A stretch of DNA of 25,589 bases, from assembly GCA_003694545.1 (NCBI GenBank), contig RFKD01000005.1, forward strand, positions 1 through 25,589, written 5' to 3'. Position 1 is the first letter of the stretch, and every line of letters starts with the position of its first letter. The position numbers and the translations under genes were made by a program. This document shows positions 1-6,677 of this stretch, piece by piece. The stretch comes from Candidatus Parcubacteria bacterium (GTDB lineage: Bacteria; Patescibacteriota; Minisyncoccia; Phycocordibacterales; UBA12088). The notes below the pieces were generated by a model. That model had not been told where the DNA came from, made no database searches, and saw only the letters and a program-made list of their open reading frames with translations.

Positions 1-516
1 CCCTGCCCCCGCTGCGGCGCGTCTATGGTGTATAAACTGACGCGCGGTGGGCGTTTTATGAGCTGCAGCCGTTATCCGGAATGCGAGGGGGCGCGCGCTG
101 AAGACGGCAGTGTCTTAGAAGCAAGTTCTCCGTTAGGGACGGACCCGGCAAGCGGTTTGCCCGTGTATGTGCTCTCAGGCCCGTACGGATGGTATGTCCA
201 GCTGGGAGAGACTCCCCCCAAAGGCTCGCGCGGCGCGCCAAAACCAAAGCGAGTAAGCCTGCCACCAGATGTGTCTCCTTCTTCTCTTACCTTGGAAAAA
301 GCGCTCGCGCTCCTTTCCTTTCCACGCGAGCTAGGGAAACATCCGCAAACCGGCGAGCCAGTGACGGCGCATTTGGGCCGTTTTGGCCCCTATGTTGCTT
401 GCGGCAAAGAGTTCAGGTCGCTCAAAGATCGTGATCCCTCAGAGGTCACATTGCATGAAGCCTTGGAGCTGTTGGCGCAACCTCCCGCTTCGCGACGTGC
501 TAAAAGGCGTTCGTAA
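1..516 (+). CDS. topA: DNA topoisomerase I, C-terminal part (5' end outside window)
   Basis: The open frame runs from base 1 to a TAA at 514-516, so only the C-terminal ~171 residues are present and the start lies upstream. It opens with a topoisomerase zinc ribbon (CPRC, then CSRYPEC about 20 residues later). Two copies of the small C-terminal TopA repeat follow, with signatures LGTDPASGLPVYV..GPYGWYVQLG and LGKHPQTGEPVTAHLGRFGPYV, and a basic tail (SRRAKRRS). Type IA topoisomerase relaxes negative supercoils; the zinc ribbon and repeats bind single-stranded DNA. The catalytic Toprim and tyrosine domains are outside the window. It converges on the M16 peptidase gene with 39 bp between stops. 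The identification is firm from the repeat motifs; the truncation is only the window edge. Confidence 0.93.
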   Translation, partial: PCPRCGASMVYKLTRGGRFMSCSRYPECEGARAEDGSVLEASSPLGTDPASGLPVYVLSGPYGWYVQLGETPPKGSRGAPKPKRVSLPPDVSPSSLTLEKALALLSFPRELGKHPQTGEPVTAHLGRFGPYVACGKEFRSLKDRDPSEVTLHEALELLAQPPASRRAKRRS

Positions 517-540
517 CTGAGGCGGAAGAAGTCTCGTCTT

Positions 541-561
541 GGGTGCCTCAAGAGGCTACCC
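541..561. terminator. Hairpin between convergent topA and M16 peptidase genes
   Basis: GGGT-GCCTC pairs with GAGGC-t-ACCC (one bulged T) around a very short loop, straddling the M16 stop codon (556-558). No T-run follows on either strand, so it could act as a shared weak terminator or simply an mRNA 3' end structure. Low confidence in function. Confidence 0.3.
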
Positions 562-1857
562 ATGCATTGTGGTAGATGCTATTTCGCGAGCTTGAGGTTC
601 GGAAAGCGGGGAGACGAGAGCAAGATGCAGGGAGCGGCCTTCAACTTTTTTGAGTGCTTCCTGTACTTCGCTGTAGGTGACGGATAAAATGCGTTCGCGC
701 GCTTGATGCGGAGTTTGCTCGGCCAAATCGTAGAGTGTCGCAAACGCGAGATGGTTCGCGCTTGCGTGGGTAGTTTCCGAGCGCAAGGCGTAGCGTCCCG
801 CTAGCGCTTCGCGCGCTGTCAAAAACTCTTCCTCACTAATGCCTTTTTCTGCGAGCGACGCGTGCTCGTTCTGCAAAATGGAGAGCACTTCTCCAATATT
901 CTCTGGCGAGGTGCCGACATAGGTGGAAAACGCACCAACATGAAGATACGCGTCAAACGAGGTGCTCACCCGATACGCTAGCCCGCGCTCCTCGCGGATG
1001 AGGTGGAAAAATCTGGAGGAAAGCGAGCCGCCCAGCGCAAAGGCGGCAATTTCCAAAGGCCACGCGCGCGGATCTTTTATTCCCACAGGCACCGATATCC
1101 CCACCATGAGATGCGCTTGCGCCAAATCGCTTCGGCTTATCGCTTTTATGGTTTCTCCCGTTTGAAGGGGGTCGATTGACGGCTGGGCTTCTGCCGCGTC
1201 TTCCCTTTTCCACCCGCCAAACCAGCGCTCCACCTCTTTTGCCACTGCTTCTGGGGAGACATTCCCAGCCACCGCAATTGCTAAGTTGCGAGGGTGGTAG
1301 TTTTTTTCCCGAAAGGAAAGCACTCCTTCTCGGTTCATCGCACGAATGGAATCGCGCGTTCCAATGATGGTGCCGCCCAAGGGTTGGTCGCCAAAGAGGC
1401 TTTCCTGCAAGGCGTACCATACGACGGATTCCGGGTCGTCCTCATAGCGGTTGATTTCCTCCAAGATGACCTTCCTCTCGCGCTCTAATTCTTCAGCAGG
1501 GATGGTGGCGTTGCACATCATATCCTCCAAAACATCAAACGCGACCGAAAGGTGTTGGGCGGGAACGGCAACCCAGTAGTGCGTGTTGAGGTAGCTCGTG
1601 AACGCGTTGGAAACGCCTCCCACCCTGTCAATGGCGAGCGCTACTTCTTTTGGTTTCGGATAGCGTTTGCCGCCTTTGAAAAAGAGATGTTCCAAAAAGT
1701 GGGCAACGCCGTAGTTCACCTCTAACTCTTCGTGCGCGGCGCCGACTTTCGCGCCGATCACGACAGCCGCTGTATCCACTCCCGGCATTGGGAGTGCCGC
1801 CCAACGCAAACCGTTAGGCAATGTTTCTTTGTGGAAGTTGGATATACCGTTTGACAT
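556..1857 (-). CDS. M16 family zinc metallopeptidase (pitrilysin / MPP-like)
   Basis: A 433-residue protein with the inverted zinc motif HFLEH (H53, E56, H57) and the downstream acidic ligand region ILEEINRYEDDPE (E133/E134), the signature of catalytic M16B peptidases. The length fits a single two-domain subunit of the bacterial PqqL/processing-protease-like group; the second half has the usual non-catalytic M16 fold features (RGLAYRVSTSFDAY). No signal peptide is visible, so it is probably cytoplasmic and degrades peptides or partially unfolded proteins. ATG at 1857 is chosen because the protein aligns from its first residues (FHKETLPNGLRW) and because a promoter lies directly upstream. It is a single-gene unit, convergent with topA. 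The substrate cannot be told from sequence. Confidence 0.9.
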   Translation of the reverse strand: MSNGISNFHKETLPNGLRWAALPMPGVDTAAVVIGAKVGAAHEELEVNYGVAHFLEHLFFKGGKRYPKPKEVALAIDRVGGVSNAFTSYLNTHYWVAVPAQHLSVAFDVLEDMMCNATIPAEELERERKVILEEINRYEDDPESVVWYALQESLFGDQPLGGTIIGTRDSIRAMNREGVLSFREKNYHPRNLAIAVAGNVSPEAVAKEVERWFGGWKREDAAEAQPSIDPLQTGETIKAISRSDLAQAHLMVGISVPVGIKDPRAWPLEIAAFALGGSLSSRFFHLIREERGLAYRVSTSFDAYLHVGAFSTYVGTSPENIGEVLSILQNEHASLAEKGISEEEFLTAREALAGRYALRSETTHASANHLAFATLYDLAEQTPHQARERILSVTYSEVQEALKKVEGRSLHLALVSPLSEPQAREIASTTMHG

Positions 1858-1867
1858 ATGACGCTAT

Positions 1868-1897
1868 ACGGTAGCACACAGCTGGTGCCGCAGTCCA
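1868..1897 (-). promoter_or_regulatory. Promoter of the M16 peptidase gene
   Basis: Read on the minus strand: TGGACT (1892-1897), 18 bp, TGC plus TACCGT (1868-1873). Only 10 nt separate the -10 box from the ATG at 1857, so the predicted 5' UTR is about 4 nt. No Shine-Dalgarno is present. Confidence 0.45.
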
Positions 1898-1950
1898 GCC
1901 AGTGTTGCAGCATTTGTTGATGCCATGACCACCCGGACGAGCAATCTATC

Positions 1951-2392
1951 CAAACCATCAATCCCATCATCCTCGTTTTGATTGTGTCTGATATCTTGTT
2001 TCTTTGTAGGCTTCGGCCTTGCCAACCACATTATCGCGATATTTTTTATTTTTCCGAGCATATGAAAGGAAGATCACTGTCTGTGGTAGGAGTTGCCTCT
2101 GCGATATTTCTTGTCGTAAAAGCACCGCGCAAATCCCAATGGCGCAGTGAGTCAATAAAAATCATGATGTGTTTGATTTCGTCTGGTTGGTGCGCGGGTC
2201 ATTTCTGGTTGCCGCTGTCCCGCTTCTCTATTTCCTTGCAGTCGTAGCGTTTTTCATCCTTGCGCGGGCGGTGTATCGCAAAATTCTGCAAAATGTATAG
2301 TGGTGGCGTTCGTTTGTTACATCGCATTCGCCTCCGCCGTATACTCCAAAATCATAGTCGGCGAACGCTTCGCGTCCGCCTCCTTAATTTTG
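1951..2392 (+). pseudogene. Probable decayed membrane-protein coding sequence between M16 gene and tRNA-Leu
   Basis: This 0.5-kb gap (1858-2392) holds no intact gene, but the plus strand encodes hydrophobic, protein-like stretches in all three frames, one after another. Around 1957-1990 the frame reads INPIILVLIVSDILF. A second frame at about 2000-2065 reads GFGLANHIIAIFFIFPSI and stops. A GTG-started 43-codon frame at 2169-2300 reads FLVAAVPLLYFLAVVAFFIL then ARAVYRKILQNV and stops. A fourth piece from 2300 (overlapping as TAGTG) reads VVAFVCYIAFASAVYSKIIV. Such a chain in shifting frames is what a frameshifted membrane-protein gene looks like. No family can be named. The short 2169-2300 frame could alternatively be a real small membrane peptide. 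Confidence 0.3.
2360..2380 (-). terminator. Stable hairpin downstream of tRNA-Leu
   Basis: On the minus strand GGCGGACGC-GAA-GCGTTCGCC forms a 9-bp stem (one G:T) with a tight GAA loop, 12 nt after the tRNA 3' end. No T-tract follows immediately (GACTATGATTTT), so it may be a processing or 3'-end structure rather than a classical intrinsic terminator. Confidence 0.35.
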
Positions 2393-2474
2393 TGCCGGAG
2401 GGGGGAGTCGAACCCCCACGGGTTGCCCCGCGCGATTTTGAGTCGCGTGCGTCTGCCAATTCCGCCACTCCGGC
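2393..2474 (-). tRNA. tRNA-Leu (anticodon CAA)
   Basis: The minus-strand sequence folds as a class II tRNA. The acceptor GCCGGAG pairs with CTCCGGC and is followed by discriminator A at 2393. The D-arm contains GGAATTGGCAGACGC. The anticodon stem CGCGA/TCGCG encloses loop CTCAAAA, giving anticodon CAA, which reads UUG. A long variable arm (GGGCAACCC) precedes the T-arm GGGGGTTCGACTCCCCC. CCA is not encoded, so it must be added by the CCA-adding enzyme. It lies 34 bp downstream of the phosphoribosyltransferase gene on the same strand but has its own promoter. Confidence 0.97.
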
Positions 2475-2483
2475 CTGTTGGCA

Positions 2484-2512
2484 AGTGTAGCACAAACTAC
2501 CCCTCGCGTCAG
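2484..2512 (-). promoter_or_regulatory. Promoter of tRNA-Leu
   Basis: On the minus strand: CTGACG (2507-2512), 17 bp, then TGC plus TACACT (2484-2489), with 9 nt to the tRNA 5' end. The -35 box contains the TGA stop codon of the upstream phosphoribosyltransferase gene. The -10 with its TGC is identical to that of yqeY. Confidence 0.6.
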
Positions 2513-3159
2513 CTTAAGGTCCTTGTGTTGGCGCTTTCCAAAAGCGCCAGCGTTTCTTCGTCGGAAAGTTGATTGAAGTGTTCGTAGTACGCGCCTACCG
2601 CCCCCATGAAATTAGTGTCTTCGTGGAAAATGATCACTTCATCGGCCTGTTGGCGCAACAGGTGTCCCACCTCGAGAGGAGCAACCGGCAACCCGACAAC
2701 AACACGCTTCGCACCTTTCTCGCGCAGAGCCGCGATTGCAGCGAGAATCGTAAGGCCTGTTGCCGCGCCGTCGTCGACCACAATAGCGGTTTGGCGAGAA
2801 GCATCTTCGGAGAGCATCCACGGCTGAAATCTGCGTGTTCGTTCTTCAATTTCATGTTGCGAAAGTTCCACGGCGTTTTCGAGCCATTCAGGGGGAACCC
2901 GTTCTCGTGCGTCTTCGTCGCACACCACAATGCCGTTTTCCGCGACAGCGCAAACAGCAGCTTCGGGATTGCCTGGCATCCCAACCTTTCTCACCAGCAT
3001 CACTCGCAATGGCAATTGGAGGTGCCGCGCGATAGGGGCTCCAACAGCAACCCCGCCGCGCGGCAAAGCGACGACAACTGCACGTTCGTTTGTGTCAATA
3101 CGGCCAAGCAGAGCACGGGCAAGTCTTTCTCCCGCGTCACGCCTATCTAAAAAATGCAT
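2509..3159 (-). CDS. Phosphoribosyltransferase-fold protein (COG1926-like)
   Basis: 216 residues with a type I PRTase fold. An N-terminal segment VALPRGGVAVG supplies the PPi-loop-like strand. The PRPP-binding loop is AIVVDDGAATGLT, matching the consensus of two acidic residues followed by a small-residue loop. The region RVMLVRKVGMPGNPE is typical of the predicted phosphoribosyltransferases grouped as COG1926. Substrate is unknown; the family is distinct from classical purine or pyrimidine salvage enzymes. The ATG at 3159 follows a GGAG three nt upstream and lies 6 bp after the stop of the small basic protein gene, so the two form one operon. It ends in TGA. Family assignment is solid, function is not. 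Confidence 0.85.
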   Translation of the reverse strand: MHFLDRRDAGERLARALLGRIDTNERAVVVALPRGGVAVGAPIARHLQLPLRVMLVRKVGMPGNPEAAVCAVAENGIVVCDEDARERVPPEWLENAVELSQHEIEERTRRFQPWMLSEDASRQTAIVVDDGAATGLTILAAIAALREKGAKRVVVGLPVAPLEVGHLLRQQADEVIIFHEDTNFMGAVGAYYEHFNQLSDEETLALLESANTRTLS

Positions 3160-3165
3160 ACTCTC

Positions 3166-3408
3166 CTACTTTTCGGAGGTTTTTCCGGAACGAGAACCAC
3201 GAGCTCTCGCTCTTTTGCCTTGCACGCCTAACGTGGAAGGAACGAGCGTGGGGTGCAAGGGGGAAATGCGGCGCAGTTTTTCAAGGAGCGCTGCGCGGGC
3301 TTCGCCGCTTGCGTTTGAGAGGCGCTCGAGAATTTTGCGCACTTTCGTGCGCCGCGCTCGGCGTTGGCGGAGCACAAGAGCATTACGGGAAGGAGCTATG
3401 CGTCCCAT
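3166..3408 (-). CDS. Small, strongly basic protein of unknown function
   Basis: 80 residues, about 22 Lys/Arg against 4 acidic residues. Residues ~14-47 are predicted to form basic helices (RQRRARRTKVRKILERL, then EARAALLEKLRRISP), followed by a Pro-rich turn and a basic tail (KRARARGSRSGK). I do not recognise a named family with certainty; short basic proteins with an EKLRRISP-like motif seem common in CPR genomes. The charge suggests RNA or DNA binding, possibly ribosome-associated, but that is inference. The frame is supported as a gene by a well-formed promoter (TTGCAA-17 bp-TATGAT) ending 9 nt before its ATG and by its 6-bp linkage to the phosphoribosyltransferase gene. It is divergent from rpmA. 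Confidence 0.7.
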   Translation of the reverse strand: MGRIAPSRNALVLRQRRARRTKVRKILERLSNASGEARAALLEKLRRISPLHPTLVPSTLGVQGKRARARGSRSGKTSEK

Positions 3409-3417
3409 ACAAACTGG

Positions 3418-3446
3418 ATCATACCAAACAAGGTAGCGGCTTGCAA
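3418..3446 (-). promoter_or_regulatory. Promoter of the small basic protein operon
   Basis: On the minus strand: TTGCAA (3441-3446), exactly 17 bp, TGG plus TATGAT (3418-3423), then 9 nt to ATG at 3408. Predicted 5' UTR is 2-3 nt, i.e. leaderless. Confidence 0.65.
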
Positions 3447-3461
3447 GGATGTGAGATCGAG

Positions 3462-3490
3462 TTGCGCGTTTTTGTCGCTTATGCTAATAT
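3462..3490 (+). promoter_or_regulatory. Promoter of rpmA
   Basis: TTGCGC (3462-3467), exactly 17 bp, TGC plus TAATAT (3485-3490), then 9 nt to the ATG at 3500. Transcription would start 2-3 nt before the start codon. The same TTGCGC-17 bp arrangement precedes rplU. Confidence 0.6.
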
Positions 3491-3499
3491 AGCGGCGCT

Positions 3500-3817
3500 A
3501 TGGCACAACGAAAAGCAGGAGGAACTGCAAAAAATCTGACGGATTCCAAGCCGAAATACTTGGGCGTTAAGGTGTTTGACGGACAGCCGGTTCAAGCGGG
3601 GGAAGTTATCGTCCGCCAGCGGGGCACCCGTTTTGTTCCCGGGCGCAATGTTGCCGTCGGCCGCGACTATACCCTGTTTGCCAAACAAGACGGCGTGGTG
3701 ACTTTTTCTTGGGTTCGAAAGACCTCCTTTACCGGAGCGGTAAAGTGGGTATCGCGCGTGAGCGTTGTCCCTGAAGAGCAAGCGGGCAAGGCTGGCGATA
3801 ATTCCGCAAAAGCCTAG
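3500..3817 (+). CDS. rpmA: 50S ribosomal protein bL27
   Basis: 105 residues starting MAQRKAGGTAKNLTDS, the characteristic bL27 N-terminus that reaches the peptidyl transferase centre, followed by YLGVKVFDGQPVQAGEVIVR and RQRGTRFVPGRNVAVGRDYTLFA. No cleavable N-terminal leader of the Firmicutes type is present. The C-terminus carries a ~15-residue hydrophilic extension. The gene is monocistronic: own promoter upstream, intrinsic terminator downstream. This departs from the common rplU-rpmA operon; rplU lies about 7 kb away on the other strand. Confidence 0.97.
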   Translation: MAQRKAGGTAKNLTDSKPKYLGVKVFDGQPVQAGEVIVRQRGTRFVPGRNVAVGRDYTLFAKQDGVVTFSWVRKTSFTGAVKWVSRVSVVPEEQAGKAGDNSAKA

Positions 3818-3846
3818 CACATCTCTCACAAGGAAGGTTGTCGACT

Positions 3847-3870
3847 CGCGGTTTGCTTGACCGCGTTTTT
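3847..3870 (+). terminator. Intrinsic terminator of rpmA
   Basis: CGCGGT (3847-3852), 7-nt loop, ACCGCG (3860-3865), followed by TTTTT (3866-3870), 30 bp after the rpmA stop. Perfect 6-bp GC-rich stem. Confidence 0.85.
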
Positions 3871-3926
3871 GCCGTTGTGTGGCAGGAAGCTCGTTTCCTC
3901 CGGAGCGTGGGGTAAACCCTACACCG

Positions 3927-4388
3927 TTACGCCGAGATCGGTTCAACGCGAATATTCAGCGGCACGCGGCGCACCTCGGGAATGTCAAGTATGGCTTCGT
4001 ATACCCCCGTCTCTTTAATTGGTGCGGGAAGTTTGATGCCGCACTCGTCGGGTATGGCAACGCCGCAGGTTTGCGCGACGGCTTGCGCGATTTCTTTTTC
4101 GTGAATAGCGGTATACAAGCGGCCCGAGGTGTTTGCTCGAGCTTGCAAGACAAAAGGAGCTTTCGCGGTGACACACCGCTCAATTGTCTCAGCAAGGGTG
4201 GTGAGACGCTGGCGGTGCGCGATTTGCGCTTCGTGGCGCACGGCAAGGATACGAGCGCTTTCGTGCGCGGTAACCGACCGTCCAAGTTTTTTGGGGATGA
4301 GGACATTGCGTGCATAGCCGTCCGGAACCTCCACGATAGAGCCTTTTTTCCCCAGCTTTGCCACATCCGCATGGAGGTAAATGAGCAT
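3927..4388 (-). CDS. rplI: 50S ribosomal protein bL9
   Basis: 153 residues from ATG 4388: MLIYLHADVAKLGKKGSIVE, then the bL9 signature VPDGYARNVLIPKKLG, a long connecting helix (residues ~40-75) and a C-terminal domain with the TSGRLYTAIHEKEIAQAV motif. An upstream in-frame ATG at 4478 would add 30 residues lying inside the protease gene and is unlikely, because canonical bL9 starts at MxxxLxxDVxxLGKKG. The start is 4 bp after the protease stop codon, so the two genes are cotranscribed; only a weak AAGAG precedes the ATG. Some CPR lineages lack bL9, so its presence narrows the lineage. Confidence 0.95.
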   Translation of the reverse strand: MLIYLHADVAKLGKKGSIVEVPDGYARNVLIPKKLGRSVTAHESARILAVRHEAQIAHRQRLTTLAETIERCVTAKAPFVLQARANTSGRLYTAIHEKEIAQAVAQTCGVAIPDECGIKLPAPIKETGVYEAILDIPEVRRVPLNIRVEPISA

Positions 4389-4392
4389 ACTC

Positions 4393-5661
4393 TTACGGCT
4401 TTCTTGCTTCTTCCAGCGTCCGTTCAAGAACACGGTCGCGGCCTTGCGCAATATCTTCCGGCGAAATCTCAACAACAATGTCGGGCGTGATGCCTTTGTT
4501 GGAGATGGTTTTTCCGGAGGGTGTCAACCAGTGCGCGATGGTTATCTTAAGGTTGGTGTGGGGATCGACAGGAAAGAGCTCTTGGACAGAGCCTTTGCCA
4601 AAGGAGGTTTCTCCAATGATAACCGCTTTTTTGTGGTCCTGCAGAGCGCCTGCGAGGATTTCTGAAGCGGAAGCTGATCCTCGGTTGATCAACACGAAGA
4701 TCTTCGCTCCCCCTTTGGCGCGCTGAAGAATGTTGTAGCCGCGAGAGCGGTGATGCACCAACGGCTTCCCCTCCCCGCGATATTCAGAAACGACAATGTC
4801 GCCAACCGGCAGGAAGTAACTTGCCATTTCTACCGCCGCTTCCATAAACCCTCCAGGGTTGCCCCGCAAATCAAGAATGAGTGCTCGCGCTGGGCTTTCC
4901 ACGAACGCGCGCATTGCTTCACGGAAAAGTTCCACGCTTGTGCCGCCAAAGTTATAAAGCGAGATCACAAACACGCCATCGTCCCGTAAAGTATAGTCGA
5001 GCGTGGGGATGGCGATTTTTGCCCTCACAACCTCAATATCACGCGGCGCCTTTTCGCCTTCGCGGAAGATGGTGAGCACAACGGGTGTGCCGATCTCGCC
5101 GCGAATGCGCAGGACCGCGTCTTCAATAGACCAGCCTTGCGTTGGTTCTCCGTCAACGGCAATGATTTTATCTCCGGCTTGTATACCAGCCTTTTCTGCT
5201 GGAGAGCCTTTCAAAGGCGATACGACTACAAGGATGTCGTCGCGTATACCAATTTCAATGCCGACACCGCCGAATTCCCCTTGGATGTCTTCGGTGAAGA
5301 TTTTGTTTTCTGTGGGCGGGAGGAAGGTGGTGTAAGGATCGTTATACGAGGCCGCAAGACCCATGACGCTACCGTACACCCGATCTTGAACAGGCGTCGT
5401 GCTGGTGGGCGTTGCGGGAACATAGTAGGAATCGAGCAAATGCCACGCCTTAAAAAGCACCGAAAAATCAACACCGGCAGGTGGTTCGTTCCATGAGCCA
5501 ATAATCGTAAGCGTGCCAAACGCTGTTCGAGTTATTCCTCCGACGACAACGCCCCCAACAAATGCTCCCACCAAAAGAGGAACCAGCACGAATCGCGTCC
5601 ACCGCTTTTGAGAAGGAGGGCGGTGTGTCGGGTGAGATGTGTCCCGGTTCATGCTCGGCAT
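4393..5661 (-). CDS. S41 family C-terminal processing peptidase with PDZ domain
   Basis: 422 residues from ATG 5661. A basic N-terminus (residues 1-23) is followed by a single membrane anchor (~24-43), so the protease domain is extracytoplasmic. The PDZ domain covers about 130-205 (GGVGIEIG..GSPAEKAGIQAGDKIIAVDG). The S41 core covers ~220-400 with LDLRGNPGG, the nucleophile in NRGSASASEI (S331) and the general base in SFGKGSVQ (K356); the 25-residue Ser-Lys spacing matches E. coli Prc. It cleaves C-terminal tails of envelope proteins. A longer in-frame reading to 5952 overlaps divergent corA and is rejected because a promoter ends 7 nt before 5661. It is followed at 4 bp by rplI. Confidence 0.93.
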   Translation of the reverse strand: MPSMNRDTSHPTHRPPSQKRWTRFVLVPLLVGAFVGGVVVGGITRTAFGTLTIIGSWNEPPAGVDFSVLFKAWHLLDSYYVPATPTSTTPVQDRVYGSVMGLAASYNDPYTTFLPPTENKIFTEDIQGEFGGVGIEIGIRDDILVVVSPLKGSPAEKAGIQAGDKIIAVDGEPTQGWSIEDAVLRIRGEIGTPVVLTIFREGEKAPRDIEVVRAKIAIPTLDYTLRDDGVFVISLYNFGGTSVELFREAMRAFVESPARALILDLRGNPGGFMEAAVEMASYFLPVGDIVVSEYRGEGKPLVHHRSRGYNILQRAKGGAKIFVLINRGSASASEILAGALQDHKKAVIIGETSFGKGSVQELFPVDPHTNLKITIAHWLTPSGKTISNKGITPDIVVEISPEDIAQGRDRVLERTLEEARKP

Positions 5662-5668
5662 AAAAAGT

Positions 5669-5698
5669 AGTATATCAGGATGGGCGTACAGTTGTCCA
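5669..5698 (-). promoter_or_regulatory. Promoter of the S41 protease-rplI operon
   Basis: On the minus strand: TGGACA (5693-5698, 5/6 match), 18 bp, TGA plus TATACT (5669-5674, 5/6 match), then 7 nt to ATG 5661. The mRNA should start at or next to the start codon. Its -35 shares bases 5693-5697 with the divergent corA promoter. Confidence 0.65.
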
Positions 5699-5722
5699 AC
5701 AAGATTTTGCGTGTGGTATACT
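5692..5722 (+). promoter_or_regulatory. Promoter of corA
   Basis: TGG plus TATACT (5717-5722) lies 9 nt before ATG 5732. The candidate -35 TTGTCC (5692-5697) is at a long 19-bp spacing, which the extended -10 could tolerate. It overlaps the protease -35 on the other strand. Confidence 0.5.
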
Positions 5723-5731
5723 TGCTGATGT

Positions 5732-6667
5732 ATGCGGCGCGAGATAGTGCTGTCCACGGCGCGGTGGATTGATGTGCAATCCCCTTCCTCTGACGAATTA
5801 CAGCGACTCGGGGGGACATTCGCTCTCCCCCCTGTGCTTTTGGAAGAATTGGCGGCTCCGTCTGCGCGTTCACGCCTGGATGTGTATCCGGAAGAAAACA
5901 TTGTGTACTTCGTGTTTTCTATACCCACGACAAAACGGCCCGGACCCGACACGGAAGCGGAAATTGATCTCGTGATAGCGCCGTCATTTCTTCTTACCGT
6001 TCACTATGAGCACATTGATCCTCTGCACAAGCTTTTCAAAGAGCTGGAAGTCGCCGCGGCCACTTCTCAAAAGAAGGGGCTTGACGGTTTTGATTTGGCT
6101 CGTCTTGTGCTCTTGAAGCTTTATAGTTCGGTGCGCCATGAGCTTACAGCAATTCGCGCTGATCTGGAAGACATTGAAACACGAATGTACCAAGGAGAGG
6201 AAAAGGAAATGGTGTTTGCTTTAGCGCAAAGCGCGCGTGACCTCCTGAATGTCCGCCAATCGCTTGAACCGCACGGCGTGCTGTGGCGCCATTGGGAAGA
6301 ACAACTACCGCAAATCTTTGCGGGGGAACCCAAGCTGTGCGCAAAGGCCCGCGCGCTCACGGGGCGCCTTCGCCGCTCTTTCGAAGAAGTAATGATTGAA
6401 ACAAACTCGCTCAGTTCCTGGCTAAAGGAATTGCGAGAAACGAACAGCTCACTCGTTTCCACGAAACAAAACGAAGTAATGAAGGTGTTGACCATTATGG
6501 CGTTCATCACCTTCCCTCTCACGCTTATCTCAAGCATTTTTGGTATGAATACCACCTACCTTCCCATTGTTGGCGCCAAAGGTGATTTTTGGATCATCAT
6601 TAGTATTATGATGACGCTCACGATTACGTTCTTTGTATATTTCTGGCACAAGAGGTGGCTACGGTAA
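5732..6667 (+). CDS. corA: CorA family magnesium/divalent cation transporter
   Basis: 311 residues. The N-terminal ~250 residues form the cytoplasmic alpha/beta funnel with long helices (DLARLVLLKLYSSVRHELTA). Two C-terminal membrane helices (~252-270 and ~286-305) flank the diagnostic GMN motif (residues 271-273, FGMNTTYLP), which is the ion selectivity filter. A basic tail (HKRWLR) ends the protein. CorA works as a homopentamer that passively admits Mg2+. The ATG at 5732 is preferred over an out-of-frame ATG at 5728. It begins a plus-strand run; the TAA stop is embedded in a -10-like box for cysS. A ZntB-like zinc role cannot be excluded. Confidence 0.92.
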   Translation: MRREIVLSTARWIDVQSPSSDELQRLGGTFALPPVLLEELAAPSARSRLDVYPEENIVYFVFSIPTTKRPGPDTEAEIDLVIAPSFLLTVHYEHIDPLHKLFKELEVAAATSQKKGLDGFDLARLVLLKLYSSVRHELTAIRADLEDIETRMYQGEEKEMVFALAQSARDLLNVRQSLEPHGVLWRHWEEQLPQIFAGEPKLCAKARALTGRLRRSFEEVMIETNSLSSWLKELRETNSSLVSTKQNEVMKVLTIMAFITFPLTLISSIFGMNTTYLPIVGAKGDFWIIISIMMTLTITFFVYFWHKRWLR

Positions 6668-6670
6668 AAT
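6643..6670 (+). promoter_or_regulatory. Possible internal promoter for cysS at the end of corA
   Basis: TAAAAT (6665-6670, 5/6 match) includes the corA stop codon and lies 7 nt before the proposed cysS ATG at 6678. A weak -35-like CTGGCA (6643-6648) is 16 bp upstream. The spacing to the ATG matches the leaderless pattern of the other genes. Confidence 0.35.
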
Positions 6671-6677
6671 TACCATT

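Noticed and set aside
5662..5952. N-terminal 97-codon extension of the S41 protease
   Set aside because: It overlaps corA, has no family similarity, and the TATACT box at 5669-5674 lies inside it, just before the ATG at 5661.
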